Shown here: in pieces, positions 31,901-38,375 of the stretch | Position numbering within the stretch: the first letter of the stretch is position 1 | Layout of the letters: every line of letters starts with the position of its first letter | NCBI GenBank assembly: GCA_938023705.1 | Contig: CALJDJ010000075.1 | Span: 15,916-79,915 of the forward strand | Length of the DNA stretch: 64,000 nt | Source: an uncultured Collinsella sp. | GTDB lineage: Bacteria > Actinomycetota > Coriobacteriia > Coriobacteriales > Coriobacteriaceae | Direction: 5' to 3' | Position numbers and translations under genes: made by a program | Notes under the pieces: generated by a model | Told to the model about the DNA's origin: nothing | Databases searched by the model: none | The model's input: only the letters and a program-made list of their open reading frames with translations

Positions 31901-33861
31901 CTGATCCTGGTCCTAACCCCGGCCCGGATAATCCGGAGCCCGATAATCCTAATCCGGATCCCAAGCCTGATCCAGATCCCAAGCCTGATCCAGATCCCAA
32001 GCCTGACCCCGATAATCCCGACCCTGATAACCCCGAGCCCGATAACCCGGACAAGCCCGAGCGCTTTGAGGTGACGGCAAAGGCGGTCAACGGTTCGGTC
32101 GACAACGCTTCCGTCACCGTTGATGCGGGCGGCGACGTGACGCTCTCGGCGACGCCCGACGAGGGCTGCTACCTCGAGCGGGTGACGGTCACGGAAGCCG
32201 GCTCGGATAAGGCCATCGATCTCGATATTTCCGGCTATGAGGGCGGAGCGTACGAGGTCACGCTGAGTGGCGTCACCGCGTCGCACGAGATTACGTTCGA
32301 GTTCGCGAAAGCGGACGCTCCGAAGGTGATTGCGCAGCCACAGGACGCGAGTGCCCACGAGGGCGATGCTGTTGTGCTCTCGGTTTCTGCCGAGGCGGGC
32401 AAGGGCGTCCTCGACCACACGTCCTCGTCCACGGGTTCCGCCGCCGATGTCGAACTTTCCTATCAGTGGTTCCACATGGTGGGCGGCGAGACCGTGGCGC
32501 TCGAGGGCGAGACGGGGGAGACGCTCCTCATCGAGGGCCTTGATGAGGATTGCGCCGGCGAGTATTTCTGCCGCGTCACTCAGCGCTACCTTGGTACCGA
32601 GGCGCAGGTGGAAAGCGATCGTGCCGTCGTTTCCGTTGTGCTCCGGGATGCCCTCGTGTTCAACGGCGGTCTGCTGCCGGTCGCACGTGCGCATAGCACG
32701 TATCGAGCGACGATTGCGGGTGCCGCGGGTGGCGAAGCTCCATATGAGTACACATGGGACGACGCTAAGCTCCCCGACGGGTTTAAGCTCACCCGCACAG
32801 CGGGCGGCCTGACGCTCTCGGGCACCCCGTCCAAGGCCGGAGTGTCTAGCTTTGACATCACGTGCAAGGACGCTCGGGGTGAGACCGGGACCGCGCACTT
32901 TGTTCTGGTCGTTCAGGCGAAGCGGGTCAAGCTTGCATTTGAGAGCGGCAACTTCGTCTATAGCGGTGACGCCCAGGCGCCCGAGGTCACGGGGGTTCCC
33001 AAGGCCTGCGAAGGTGACCTGAGGGTCAGGTATTACGGGACGGGCGGCACGCACTATTCGTCGAGTGAGGCCCCGACCGATGCCGGCACGTATCGCGCCG
33101 TTGCCACGCTGCGAAGCAACGGGTATATCGGCGCCGCCTCGCGCAAGTTCAGGATTGCGCCGACGAAGCTTAAGGTAAAAGTCGACGATGTTGAACGCTT
33201 CGAGGGAGAGATGAATCCCGCCTTTACCTCGAGCCTAAAGAGCTCGGCCGATACCTCGGGCGTGAAGGTCGAGTACTCCTGCGTCGCCGATGAGAGTTCT
33301 CTGGCGGGCGAGTACCAGATCGAGGCGACGGTCACCGACCCGAACTTTGATGTCACGGTTGAGCCCGGTACGCTGACGGTGAAGAAGAAGCAAGAGCCTG
33401 TCGACCCGGACCCGGTGGTTCCCGATCCGGACAAGCCCGATGGACCCGATCCGGACAAGCCGGACCCGGACAAGCCCGAGCCTGACCAGCCTGATCCGGG
33501 CAAGCCTGAGCCCGACAAACCGGAGCCTGATCAGCCGGACAAGCCGGATCCGGATAACCCGGATAAGCCTGAGCCTGACAACCCGAGTAAGCCGGACCCG
33601 GATAAGCCCGGGACGCCCGATTCCAACCAGTCGGATTCTGGGGATCCGGCAAAACCAGGTAGTTCGGCTGACTCCGCAGCCGATAAGGCAAGGGGCGATG
33701 GTGCGGAAAACCCCGGACAGAAGGCTTCGTCCAAGACGAGCGCTCAGCAGCTCGCCGATGCGGGCGATAACGCGCCATTGGCCGTCGCCGTGGCTGCGGG
33801 CGCCGTTGCGCTTATCGCAATAGCGCTCGAGCTGCTGCGTCGTCGTCGATCGGACGCGTAA
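25915..33861 (+). CDS. Giant surface adhesin, downstream frame (InlB-like, Ig-like, MBG-like modules, cell-wall anchor)
   Basis: A 2648-codon continuation of the adhesin in the -1 frame. Its GTG at 25915 lacks a Shine-Dalgarno site and the frame is open and homologous back to about 25876, so it is not an independent gene. Order: about ten InlB-B-like repeats (GWYVNGR, GWYTADG, GWFQNGT, GWTDDKG and so on), then three large modules from 28627, 30490 and 32065. Each module has an AVNGSV domain, an Ig-like domain (LSYQWF...GEYFCR), a putative-Ig GGKAPYEY domain and MBG-like domains. Two Asp/Pro-rich linkers follow modules 2 and 3. The C terminus has LADAGD, a hydrophobic helix and RRRR: a sortase-type signal with a variant motif. 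No catalytic domain is seen. Confidence 0.85.
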   Translation: MECTVRAVFEENTHTVTAKAKKTFVERGTVEIEGHPGASSVTCGYGDTVMLKAKANDGYRFDHWKDSSGKEYDTAELVVKVTKSDTYTAIFTDSKPEVIVTADSWLGGTVTCNGTVVKPTTDTFKLGETLHLTAKAHPGFLFRGWYVNGRLKSLKHETSLVAKARGKTGHCVITAGFVPIDTVCVPLADPAEGGTVKASRVLADRGAEVALKATPNPGYVFTGWYTADGTFESADAEFTCHQERSHVHIARFMAKSYEVDATTVVDSGTGSLVESGVAGWVEGTGTVEAGHAATLTSHALSGYAFEYWADASGAVVSRDSTYHVVPTSDTTLQAVFSAKQYTVDVSCEESMGTVEGAGTYTAGQVATVRAVAAEDTAFVGWFQNGTCVSSKKTYRFTVREDTSLYAVFASGSYVVHTVASPAEGGAVSGFGGYEVGDRATLRATANTGYSFAGWTDDKGESVSENADYTVKVTGDAAYTATFTPKSYQVVLSASDDSVGTLSGEGSYQFGDTVELNATPMGTKRFVGWYVLDAEGNKSLLSCDAHCWVKLDEDMVEGLEDDTLELQAVFADPYEVTVTGEVVVKDKTSNRGCRVTGSGSFAVGDQVELTAVAGMGYRFVGWSTDKEGTSIVETATTLDVTVTQDITYYAQFESDGQVTITVTGSSIFRGTALLVDGIPAGSRSYDRGDMFMAIAIPWKKYHFSHWVDDAGVTVSYSAFYIGTAKENKQLTAVFYETGCDVQVATYPKDAGFSMVALGTGGSYHSAAIMFTVPHKGWKFKYWVDENGMPVGATPVINRVVFGNRTFTAVYERATMSVTAVDPRQGGHVEGSSEDESLGYAVTNEVENGESTTLTAVPDAGYVFDGWYARNDDGSLGDEPLNTDTIWTFVPEDNMTVEARFAEASKYKVTARAVNGSVDLESALVATDGKVTLSATPDEGCYLTRVTVAEEAGDDGSAGNAYDLDISDYKGGAYEVTLSGVSAPQKVTFEFAKAAAPQVLAQPQDASAYEGDPVELSVAAEAGRNVRVHAAVSSGSAADVKLSYQWYRMSDDGGKAVALKGETGEALSIAQLDSENEGEYFCRITQSYLGTVTKTDTEHAKVSIVPRETLVFNGRVLPVATAHDEYRAQIAGAMGGKAPYAYNLDDVEVPEGMQLTLADDGSGALVLSGVPAATGVCRFKIRCTDDLGNKCDAHFALLVKAKKAPLAFEGQTFTYNATAQAPELSGVPEGCEDDVKLTYVGTGDTHYSSDQAPVDAGTYRAVVTLDAKGYVGNASCDFTIEKAPVDISIETSDVTYDGARHGAAVAVAGLDASGYSVAYCGIDGTSYGPTALEPCDSGNYRVTVKVTDPNYQGKKSAEFSITKASQVITGTTSYSGVYGGDPIVFNNVAQTPVTFELVDSDDDRGPVSIKGRCATVKAAGTARVVAHAKASRNYLAAEDVELTVSVAPAQLLVKVDDAERFEGQENPEFTSSLVSRCDTSDVKVTYFCSANKKSPAGEYQIDAAVADPNFDVAVDPGTLTVKKKPEHYKVTAKAVNGSVDNDLVSVVEGGDATLSATPDEGCYLERVTVAQAGSDATVDLDISDYKGGAYKVTLSDVTTSQEVAFEFAKADAPRVVAQPQDVSVHEGDSAVLSVAAEAGKNVADHAASSTGCAAEVELSYQWFRMVNGKAVALEGETGETLSLADLDDELAGEYFCRITQRYLGTEKQTDSDCVSASVVAWDTLVFNGGLLPAASAHGTYIATIAGAAGGKAPYEYAWDKTKLPDGLKLSRTSGGLTLSGVPSKTGVSAFDITCTDARGEAMTARFALAVQAKRVKLTFTDGDFTFNGASQAPEVSGAPKVCKGDLKVWYYGCGSTQYFSTDAPTDAGTYRAVATLRSHGYIGAAACQFEIAPAKLKVKVDDAERFEGEANPAFTSSLESAVDTSGVKVEYSCDADESFPAGKYQIGATVTDPNFDVEVVPGTLTVKKKQEPVGPDPVVPDPDNPDNPDPDNPDPDQPDPGPNPGPDNPEPDNPNPDPKPDPDPKPDPDPKPDPDNPDPDNPEPDNPDKPERFEVTAKAVNGSVDNASVTVDAGGDVTLSATPDEGCYLERVTVTEAGSDKAIDLDISGYEGGAYEVTLSGVTASHEITFEFAKADAPKVIAQPQDASAHEGDAVVLSVSAEAGKGVLDHTSSSTGSAADVELSYQWFHMVGGETVALEGETGETLLIEGLDEDCAGEYFCRVTQRYLGTEAQVESDRAVVSVVLRDALVFNGGLLPVARAHSTYRATIAGAAGGEAPYEYTWDDAKLPDGFKLTRTAGGLTLSGTPSKAGVSSFDITCKDARGETGTAHFVLVVQAKRVKLAFESGNFVYSGDAQAPEVTGVPKACEGDLRVRYYGTGGTHYSSSEAPTDAGTYRAVATLRSNGYIGAASRKFRIAPTKLKVKVDDVERFEGEMNPAFTSSLKSSADTSGVKVEYSCVADESSLAGEYQIEATVTDPNFDVTVEPGTLTVKKKQEPVDPDPVVPDPDKPDGPDPDKPDPDKPEPDQPDPGKPEPDKPEPDQPDKPDPDNPDKPEPDNPSKPDPDKPGTPDSNQSDSGDPAKPGSSADSAADKARGDGAENPGQKASSKTSAQQLADAGDNAPLAVAVAAGAVALIAIALELLRRRRSDA
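28627..33396 (+). repeat. Three large modular repeats in the adhesin
   Basis: The codons for VTAxAVNGSVD begin at 28627, 30490 and 32065. The second and third units are 525 codons apart and nearly collinear. The first is longer because it carries an extra MBG-like pair (SYSGVYGGDPIVFN region). The modules share long near-identical stretches, so recombination between them could change stalk length. Confidence 0.8.
31829..32062 (+). repeat. Asp/Pro-rich linker 1 of the adhesin
   Basis: A low-complexity repeat coding PDPDNPD and PDPKPDPD units, typical of a wall-spanning or spacer segment. The codons are close to repetitive (ccggac, gatccc), so tract length may vary between strains. Confidence 0.85.
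33397..33620 (+). repeat. Asp/Pro-rich linker 2 of the adhesin
   Basis: A second low-complexity block (PDPDKP, PEPDQPD, PDNPDKP units) just before the C-terminal anchor. Its place fits a cell-wall-spanning stalk. Confidence 0.85.
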
Positions 33862-33926
33862 CGGCTCGGAAGGGGTGGCTAGATTGAAGTTTTGCGCGAT
33901 TTAGTCTGCTAAAGCGTATATACTTG

Positions 33927-33956
33927 CGGGACGGGTCTTTTGCCCGTCCCGTTTTT
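33927..33956 (+). terminator. Terminator after the adhesin gene
   Basis: A perfect 9-bp stem, CGGGACGGG (33927-33935) with CCCGTCCCG (33943-33951), a 7-base loop and TTTTT. It lies 65 bases past the adhesin stop and 24 bases before the brnQ start. Confidence 0.88.
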
Positions 33957-33979
33957 GTCTCGACTCGAAAGGCGGTCCC

Positions 33980-35338
33980 ATGGCCTCATCCGCTTCCCGC
34001 GGCCTGCGCTCCGACCATGTCCTCACTGTCGGCATCGCCCTGTTCTCGATGCTCTTTGGCGCCGGCAACCTCATTATTCCGCCGCTGCTGGCGCTGCAGG
34101 CAGGTTCTGCCACGCCGGTCGCCATGCTTGGATTTCTCATTGCCGCCATTGGCCTGCCCGTCATGGGCTTTATCGCCGTGGCGCTTGCCGGAACGGCGCG
34201 CGAGCTTGCCGGCCGCGTGCACCCCAAGTTTGGCGAGTTCTTTGTCGCGGCGGTGTATCTGGCTATCGGCCCGTGTCTGGCCATTCCGCGTACGAGCTCC
34301 ACAGCCTTCGAGATGCTGGTGCCGCTGCTGCCCGAGGGCGTCTCGCATGGCACCGCGCGCTTGGTCTTCGCCGTCGCCTTCTTCGTGGTCGCATTTGCGC
34401 TCACGCTGCGTCCCGGCGTCATCACGCGCGTGCTCGGCCGCATTACGGGCCCCGCGCTCATCGCCCTTATCGTGTTGGTCGTGGGCGCAGCCGTGGTTTC
34501 GCCGCTGGGCCCTGCTGCCGCGCCGCAGGCTCCCTATAATGCCGGTGCTGCCGTGCAGGGCTTTTTGACCGGGTACCAGACCATGGACCTGCTCGCCTCG
34601 CTCGCCTTTGGCATCATCATCGCCGAGACTATCCACGAGCTGGGCGTTACCGATGACAAGCGCGTTGCCTTCGAGATTTCGCGCTCCGGCGTGATCGCCG
34701 GTTTGCTCATGGCCATCATCTACTGCGGCCTGGCGCTTGCCGGCGCGCAGCTCAGCACCGTGATGCCCGATGCCACCAACGGTGCCGCCATCCTTGCCCG
34801 TTCGGCCTCCATGCACTTTGGCCTTGCCGGCACGGTCGTGGTCTTTGCGATTTTCTTCCTCGCCTGCATGAACGTGTGCATCGGCCTCATCAGCTGCTGC
34901 TCGCGTTACTTCTGCGAGACGTATGTGGTCGAAGGGGGAGCGGAGGCCTCTGAGGAGGCCATGCGCCGTCCCTTTGCGGTACTCGCCTTTGTGTTCGCAG
35001 CGTTTTCGTGCGTGCTCTCCAACGTGGGCCTCGACGTGATTCTTATGTTCTCGGTGCCCATGCTCAACGCCCTGTACCCCGTCGCCATCGTGCTGGTGCT
35101 TATGGGTCTGGTGCACGGTTTTTGCGACGCGCATCCGCAGGCGTGGGTCTGGGTCGGCGGCGTTGTCGCAGTGCAGAGCGTGATTACCTCGGTCCGCGAT
35201 GCGTTCTTTACGGGCGCGTGGCTGCCGTTCGATGCGCTGCCGCTGGCAGACATTGGAGCCGCGTGGGCGCCGGTTGCCGTGGTGGCGTTTGTGATCGGCC
35301 TGCTCCACAGTCGGTTTGTCGTACATTCGAGGAGCTAG
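33980..35338 (+). CDS. brnQ: Branched-chain amino acid transporter BrnQ
   Basis: A 452-residue carrier of the LIVCS family that imports leucine, isoleucine and valine with a cation. TM1 reads VGIALFSMLFGAGNLIIPPLL, the family signature, followed by PVMGFIAVALAG. About 12 helices can be placed. The conserved GYQTMDLLASLAFGIII motif is present. ATG 33980 follows GAAAGG. It is monocistronic; the adhesin terminator lies just upstream, so its promoter must be very close or overlap that hairpin, or expression relies on read-through. Confidence 0.92.
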   Translation: MASSASRGLRSDHVLTVGIALFSMLFGAGNLIIPPLLALQAGSATPVAMLGFLIAAIGLPVMGFIAVALAGTARELAGRVHPKFGEFFVAAVYLAIGPCLAIPRTSSTAFEMLVPLLPEGVSHGTARLVFAVAFFVVAFALTLRPGVITRVLGRITGPALIALIVLVVGAAVVSPLGPAAAPQAPYNAGAAVQGFLTGYQTMDLLASLAFGIIIAETIHELGVTDDKRVAFEISRSGVIAGLLMAIIYCGLALAGAQLSTVMPDATNGAAILARSASMHFGLAGTVVVFAIFFLACMNVCIGLISCCSRYFCETYVVEGGAEASEEAMRRPFAVLAFVFAAFSCVLSNVGLDVILMFSVPMLNALYPVAIVLVLMGLVHGFCDAHPQAWVWVGGVVAVQSVITSVRDAFFTGAWLPFDALPLADIGAAWAPVAVVAFVIGLLHSRFVVHSRS

Positions 35339-35349
35339 GGTATCGTCGC

Positions 35350-35378
35350 TTGCACAGGCGGGGAGTCTCCCCTATAAT
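35350..35378 (+). promoter_or_regulatory. Promoter of the tRNA-Pro/tRNA-Gly pair
   Basis: -35 TTGCAC (35350-35355), a 17-base spacer and a perfect -10 TATAAT (35373-35378), 51 bases before tRNA-Pro. This is the clearest sigma-70-type promoter in the window. Confidence 0.8.
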
Positions 35379-35429
35379 TTCCTTCGCTTTGGGACACGCA
35401 AGGTTTAGACCTTAGCTGCTCAACACCTT

Positions 35430-35506
35430 CGGGACGTGGCGCAGTTTGGTAGCGCGCCTGCTTTGGGAGCAGGATGTCGCAGGTTCAAATCCTGTCGTCC
35501 CGACCA
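35430..35506 (+). tRNA. tRNA-Pro (anticodon TGG)
   Basis: A 77-base cloverleaf: acceptor CGGGACG with CGTCCCG, anticodon arm CCTGCTTTGGGAGCAGG with TGG, T-arm CAGGTTCAAATCCTG, and an encoded 3' CCA. Confidence 0.95.
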
Positions 35507-35512
35507 TATCTT

Positions 35513-35586
35513 GCGGGCGTAGTTCAATGGTAGAACTTCAGCCTTCCAAGCTGATGACGCGGGTTCGATTCCCGTCGCCCGCTCCA
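35513..35586 (+). tRNA. tRNA-Gly (anticodon TCC)
   Basis: A 74-base cloverleaf: acceptor GCGGGCG with CGCCCGC, anticodon loop CTTCCAA with TCC, T-arm CGGGTTCGATTCCCG, and an encoded CCA. It lies six bases after tRNA-Pro, so the two share a transcript. Parts of its 3' half are duplicated downstream (35648-35774). Confidence 0.95.
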
Positions 35587-35647
35587 TAAGAATTGTTTTA
35601 ACGGCTTTGGTTTCCTTTGGGGATCAGAGCTGTTTTCGTTTACGCGC

Positions 35648-35774
35648 CGGGCGACGGGAATCGAACCCGCCAGGGTGCGGAGCTGAGAAAATGCGTGAGC
35701 AATTTCCAGCGCAGCACGCAAGGGCCGAAGGCCCGCAGCGAAGCAAATCCTTGGACTTCCCGTCGCCCGCTCCA
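35648..35774. repeat. tRNA-Gly-derived inverted and direct repeats (att-like scar)
   Basis: 35648-35670 is the exact reverse complement of 23 bases of the tRNA-Gly 3' half (35559-35581). About 85 bases later, at 35757-35774, the last 18 bases of the tRNA (TTCCCGTCGCCCGCTCCA) appear again in direct orientation. tRNA 3' ends are common integrase targets, so this looks like a remnant of integration and excision. No integrase is present. Confidence 0.7.
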
Positions 35775-35894
35775 AGCTATATAATCGCAGGCCAATATGC
35801 TAATTTGGCTCGCGTTTATTTTTATACCGTCCGACCTCGCAGGGCAAATGAACCAGGAGCGTTTGTCCCGAATCGTAAGAAAGAAGTGATTTCC

Positions 35895-36731
35895 ATGGCA
35901 CAGAGTAAGGCAGAATACCCCACCTCCGATTGCCTGGCGCCCGCCGCGATCGAGGCGAAGACCGAGGCCGCAGGCGTTACCAAGGCCAACCTGCCGGTCT
36001 CGAAGGCCTTTTTGCTCGCCATGTTCGCCGGCGCGTTCATCGCCTTCGGCGGCCTGTTCTTCACGGTCTTTCTGAGCGATCCCACGCTTTGCTGGGGCGC
36101 CCAGCGCTTCGTGGGCGGTCTTGCTTTTTGCCTGGGACTGGTGCTCGTGCTCATTTGCGGCGCGGAACTGTTTACCGGCAACTCGCTTATGGTCTGCGCG
36201 CTTAAGAGCAAAAAGATCACGCTCGTCCAGATGCTCAAGGCTTGGGCTATTGTGTGGATCGGCAACTTTGCCGGCGCCCTGTTCGTTGTCTTTTTGATTT
36301 ACATGGCAGCCATTTACAAACTCAACGGCGAGGCCGTCGCCAACACCATGGTGAGTGTCGCTGCCGGTAAGGTTACGATCGACGCCGTTACCATCTTCTT
36401 CCGCGGCATTCTGTGCAACATCTTTGTCTGCCTGGCCGTATGGATCGGCACTGCCGGCAAGACCGTGGTCGATAAGGTCGTGGGCATTTTGCTGCCCATT
36501 GCCGCTTTTGTGGCCTGCGGTTTTGAGCACTGTGTCGCCAACATGTACTTTTTGCCCATGGGTATTTTGATGCACTCCTGCGGCTATGGAGCCGATGTCG
36601 CTGGCGCCGATGCCCTCAACGCTGCCGGGTTGGCGCTCAACCTTACGGTCGCCACGCTGGGCAATATCGTGGGTGGCGCCCTGATCGTGGCGCTGGGCTA
36701 CTGGTTTATCTACGCCAATAAGGAGGCCTAA
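35895..36731 (+). CDS. Formate/nitrite transporter family protein (FocA/NirC)
   Basis: A 278-residue pentameric channel of the FNT family with six helices. Typical stretches are AFIAFGGLFFTVFLS (TM1), CGAELFTGN (the omega-loop region after TM2), FRGILCNIFVCLAVW, and the central histidine region ACGFEHCVANMYFLPMG. Family members carry formate, nitrite or hydrosulfide. Formate is a reasonable guess next to Sec genes (formate dehydrogenase-H is a common selenoprotein) but is not shown. ATG 35895 is preceded by a weak AAGAAAGAAG site. Confidence 0.88.
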   Translation: MAQSKAEYPTSDCLAPAAIEAKTEAAGVTKANLPVSKAFLLAMFAGAFIAFGGLFFTVFLSDPTLCWGAQRFVGGLAFCLGLVLVLICGAELFTGNSLMVCALKSKKITLVQMLKAWAIVWIGNFAGALFVVFLIYMAAIYKLNGEAVANTMVSVAAGKVTIDAVTIFFRGILCNIFVCLAVWIGTAGKTVVDKVVGILLPIAAFVACGFEHCVANMYFLPMGILMHSCGYGADVAGADALNAAGLALNLTVATLGNIVGGALIVALGYWFIYANKEA

Positions 36732-36754
36732 AGCCACCAAGCCATAACCGACCA

Positions 36755-36839
36755 AAAAGGGACAGGTTTATTTTGGCAGGTTTTAGACGAGGCGCTTCGA
36801 CGTCTTGTCACGAGCTGCCATAATGGACCTGTCCCTTTT
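36755..36839. repeat. Nested palindromic element, GGGACAGG family
   Basis: AAAAGGGACAGGT (36755-36767) pairs perfectly with ACCTGTCCCTTTT (36827-36839). Inside, GGCAG pairs with CTGCC and AGACG with CGTCT, giving a three-tier hairpin. It fills the gap between the FNT gene and selA. It may end FNT transcription, although no long T tract follows. Confidence 0.65.
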
Positions 36840-36917
36840 GCGTGCGCGCCGGTATTTATTTGCCCGATGACGATCGCGGGGGACCAGCTTTTTATTGAAC
36901 ATGTCGAAAGGCTTTTC

Positions 36918-38375
36918 ATGAGCGACTGCGAATCCATGTCTGCCGAGGTGCGCGGCCGCCTGCGTTCCATTCCCGCCGTTCACGAGCTGCTTGCCGAGTG
37001 GCCGGTCATGAAGGCTGCTGGCGATGCAGGCGACACGATGGTACGCGAGGCGATTGACGCCGAGCTCGATGCCGAGCGCGCGGCGATTCGCTCCGGCGCC
37101 CCTGCAAGGAACAAGCGCGAGCTCGCCTTGGCAATTGAGCAGCGGACCCATCGCCTGTCGCTGCCGACCCTGCGCCCTGCCGTCAACGCGACGGGCGTTG
37201 TGATTCACACCAATCTGGGCCGCGCTCCGCTCGCTCCCGCGGCGGTGCAGGCGGTGACCGATGTCGCCCGAGGCTACAGCACGCTTGAGTATGACGTCTC
37301 AACCTGCGCTCGCGGGGGCCGCAAAGAGCATGCCGCGCGTCTGCTGCGCACGCTCACGGGGGCGCAGGACGCCTTAGTTGTCAACAACAATGCCGCCGCG
37401 GTGCTGTTGGTGCTTGCCGCGCATGCCTTCGGCAAAGAGGTCATCGTGAGCCGCGGCGAGCTTGTCGAGGTGGGCGGCAGCTTCCGCATCCCCGACATCA
37501 TGGCGGCTTCGGGTGCCAAGCTTGTCGAGGTTGGCTCTACCAACCGCACACATCTGGATGATTATCGAAACGCCATCACGCCCAACACGGCGATGATCCT
37601 CAAAGTCCATCCTTCCAACTACCGTATCGAGGGCTTCCACGAGGAGGTTTCCGTGGCGGAGCTTTCTGCGCTGGCGCATGAACATGGCCTGTTGCTTTAC
37701 GAGGACCAAGGCTCAGGCGCTTTGCTTGCAGATGGGGTACTCGCCGATGCGGGGGAGAGGCCCGCGTCCGTGTCTCTTGGCGCCGGCGTTGACGTCGTCT
37801 CGTGCTCGGGCGACAAACTGCTCGGTGCTTCGCAGGCGGGCATCATCCTTGGCAACGCCCAGGCAATTGCCGCCTGCGCCTCTCATCCGCTTATGCGCGC
37901 GCTTCGCCCCGGTAAGCTCACGCTCGCGGCGCTCGAGGCCACTTTGCGACTGTATGTGACCGGTCCCGATGCGGCGCATCGGGAGATCCCGGTACTCAAC
38001 ATGCTTTCCGGCGCGCCGGCTCCGCTCGAGCGCCAGGCCAAGCGCCTGCACGACCGCATGCTGCGCAAGCTTCGCGAGGCTCAGTGCGAGGAGGCCGTGG
38101 AGCTGCAGGTTGTCGAGGGCGCCTCTACTCCCGGCGGCGGATCGCTGCCGACTGTCGAGCTCCCTACATTTTGCGTTGCCGTCTGTCCCGTCGATGGGCG
38201 TCTATCCGCCGATGGCCTAAAGCGCGCTATGGTACAGGAGCCCGATACGCCGGTTGTGACACGCGTGCGCCACGACCAGGTGCTGTTTGACGTTCGCACG
38301 CTTTTGCACGACACCGACCTTGACCTGTGTGCGTCTGCGTTGGCGGATGCCGTGCGGGCGGGTTTGCGTCGATGA
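36918..38375 (+). CDS. selA: L-seryl-tRNA(Sec) selenium transferase SelA
   Basis: A PLP enzyme that converts Ser-tRNA(Sec) to Sec-tRNA(Sec) with selenophosphate, 485 residues. The N-terminal tRNA-binding region (RLRSIPAVHELL) is followed by NATGVVIHTNLGRAPL, VVNNNAAAVLL, and the PLP lysine in VVSCSGDKLLGASQAGI (K300). The C-terminal domain ends normally. ATG 36918 follows GAAAGG. Upstream codons to 36867 are open but lack a site. The stop overlaps the selB ATG (ATGA), so selA and selB are translationally coupled. Confidence 0.94.
   Translation: MSDCESMSAEVRGRLRSIPAVHELLAEWPVMKAAGDAGDTMVREAIDAELDAERAAIRSGAPARNKRELALAIEQRTHRLSLPTLRPAVNATGVVIHTNLGRAPLAPAAVQAVTDVARGYSTLEYDVSTCARGGRKEHAARLLRTLTGAQDALVVNNNAAAVLLVLAAHAFGKEVIVSRGELVEVGGSFRIPDIMAASGAKLVEVGSTNRTHLDDYRNAITPNTAMILKVHPSNYRIEGFHEEVSVAELSALAHEHGLLLYEDQGSGALLADGVLADAGERPASVSLGAGVDVVSCSGDKLLGASQAGIILGNAQAIAACASHPLMRALRPGKLTLAALEATLRLYVTGPDAAHREIPVLNMLSGAPAPLERQAKRLHDRMLRKLREAQCEEAVELQVVEGASTPGGGSLPTVELPTFCVAVCPVDGRLSADGLKRAMVQEPDTPVVTRVRHDQVLFDVRTLLHDTDLDLCASALADAVRAGLRR

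Noticed and set aside
33862..33979. Small gene between adhesin and brnQ
   Set aside because: Only a terminator hairpin and spacer; no frame with a ribosome site.
35587..35894. Extended N terminus of the FNT protein back to 35607
   Set aside because: That frame runs through the tRNA-Gly-derived repeats and has no family similarity; ATG 35895 fits the FNT start.
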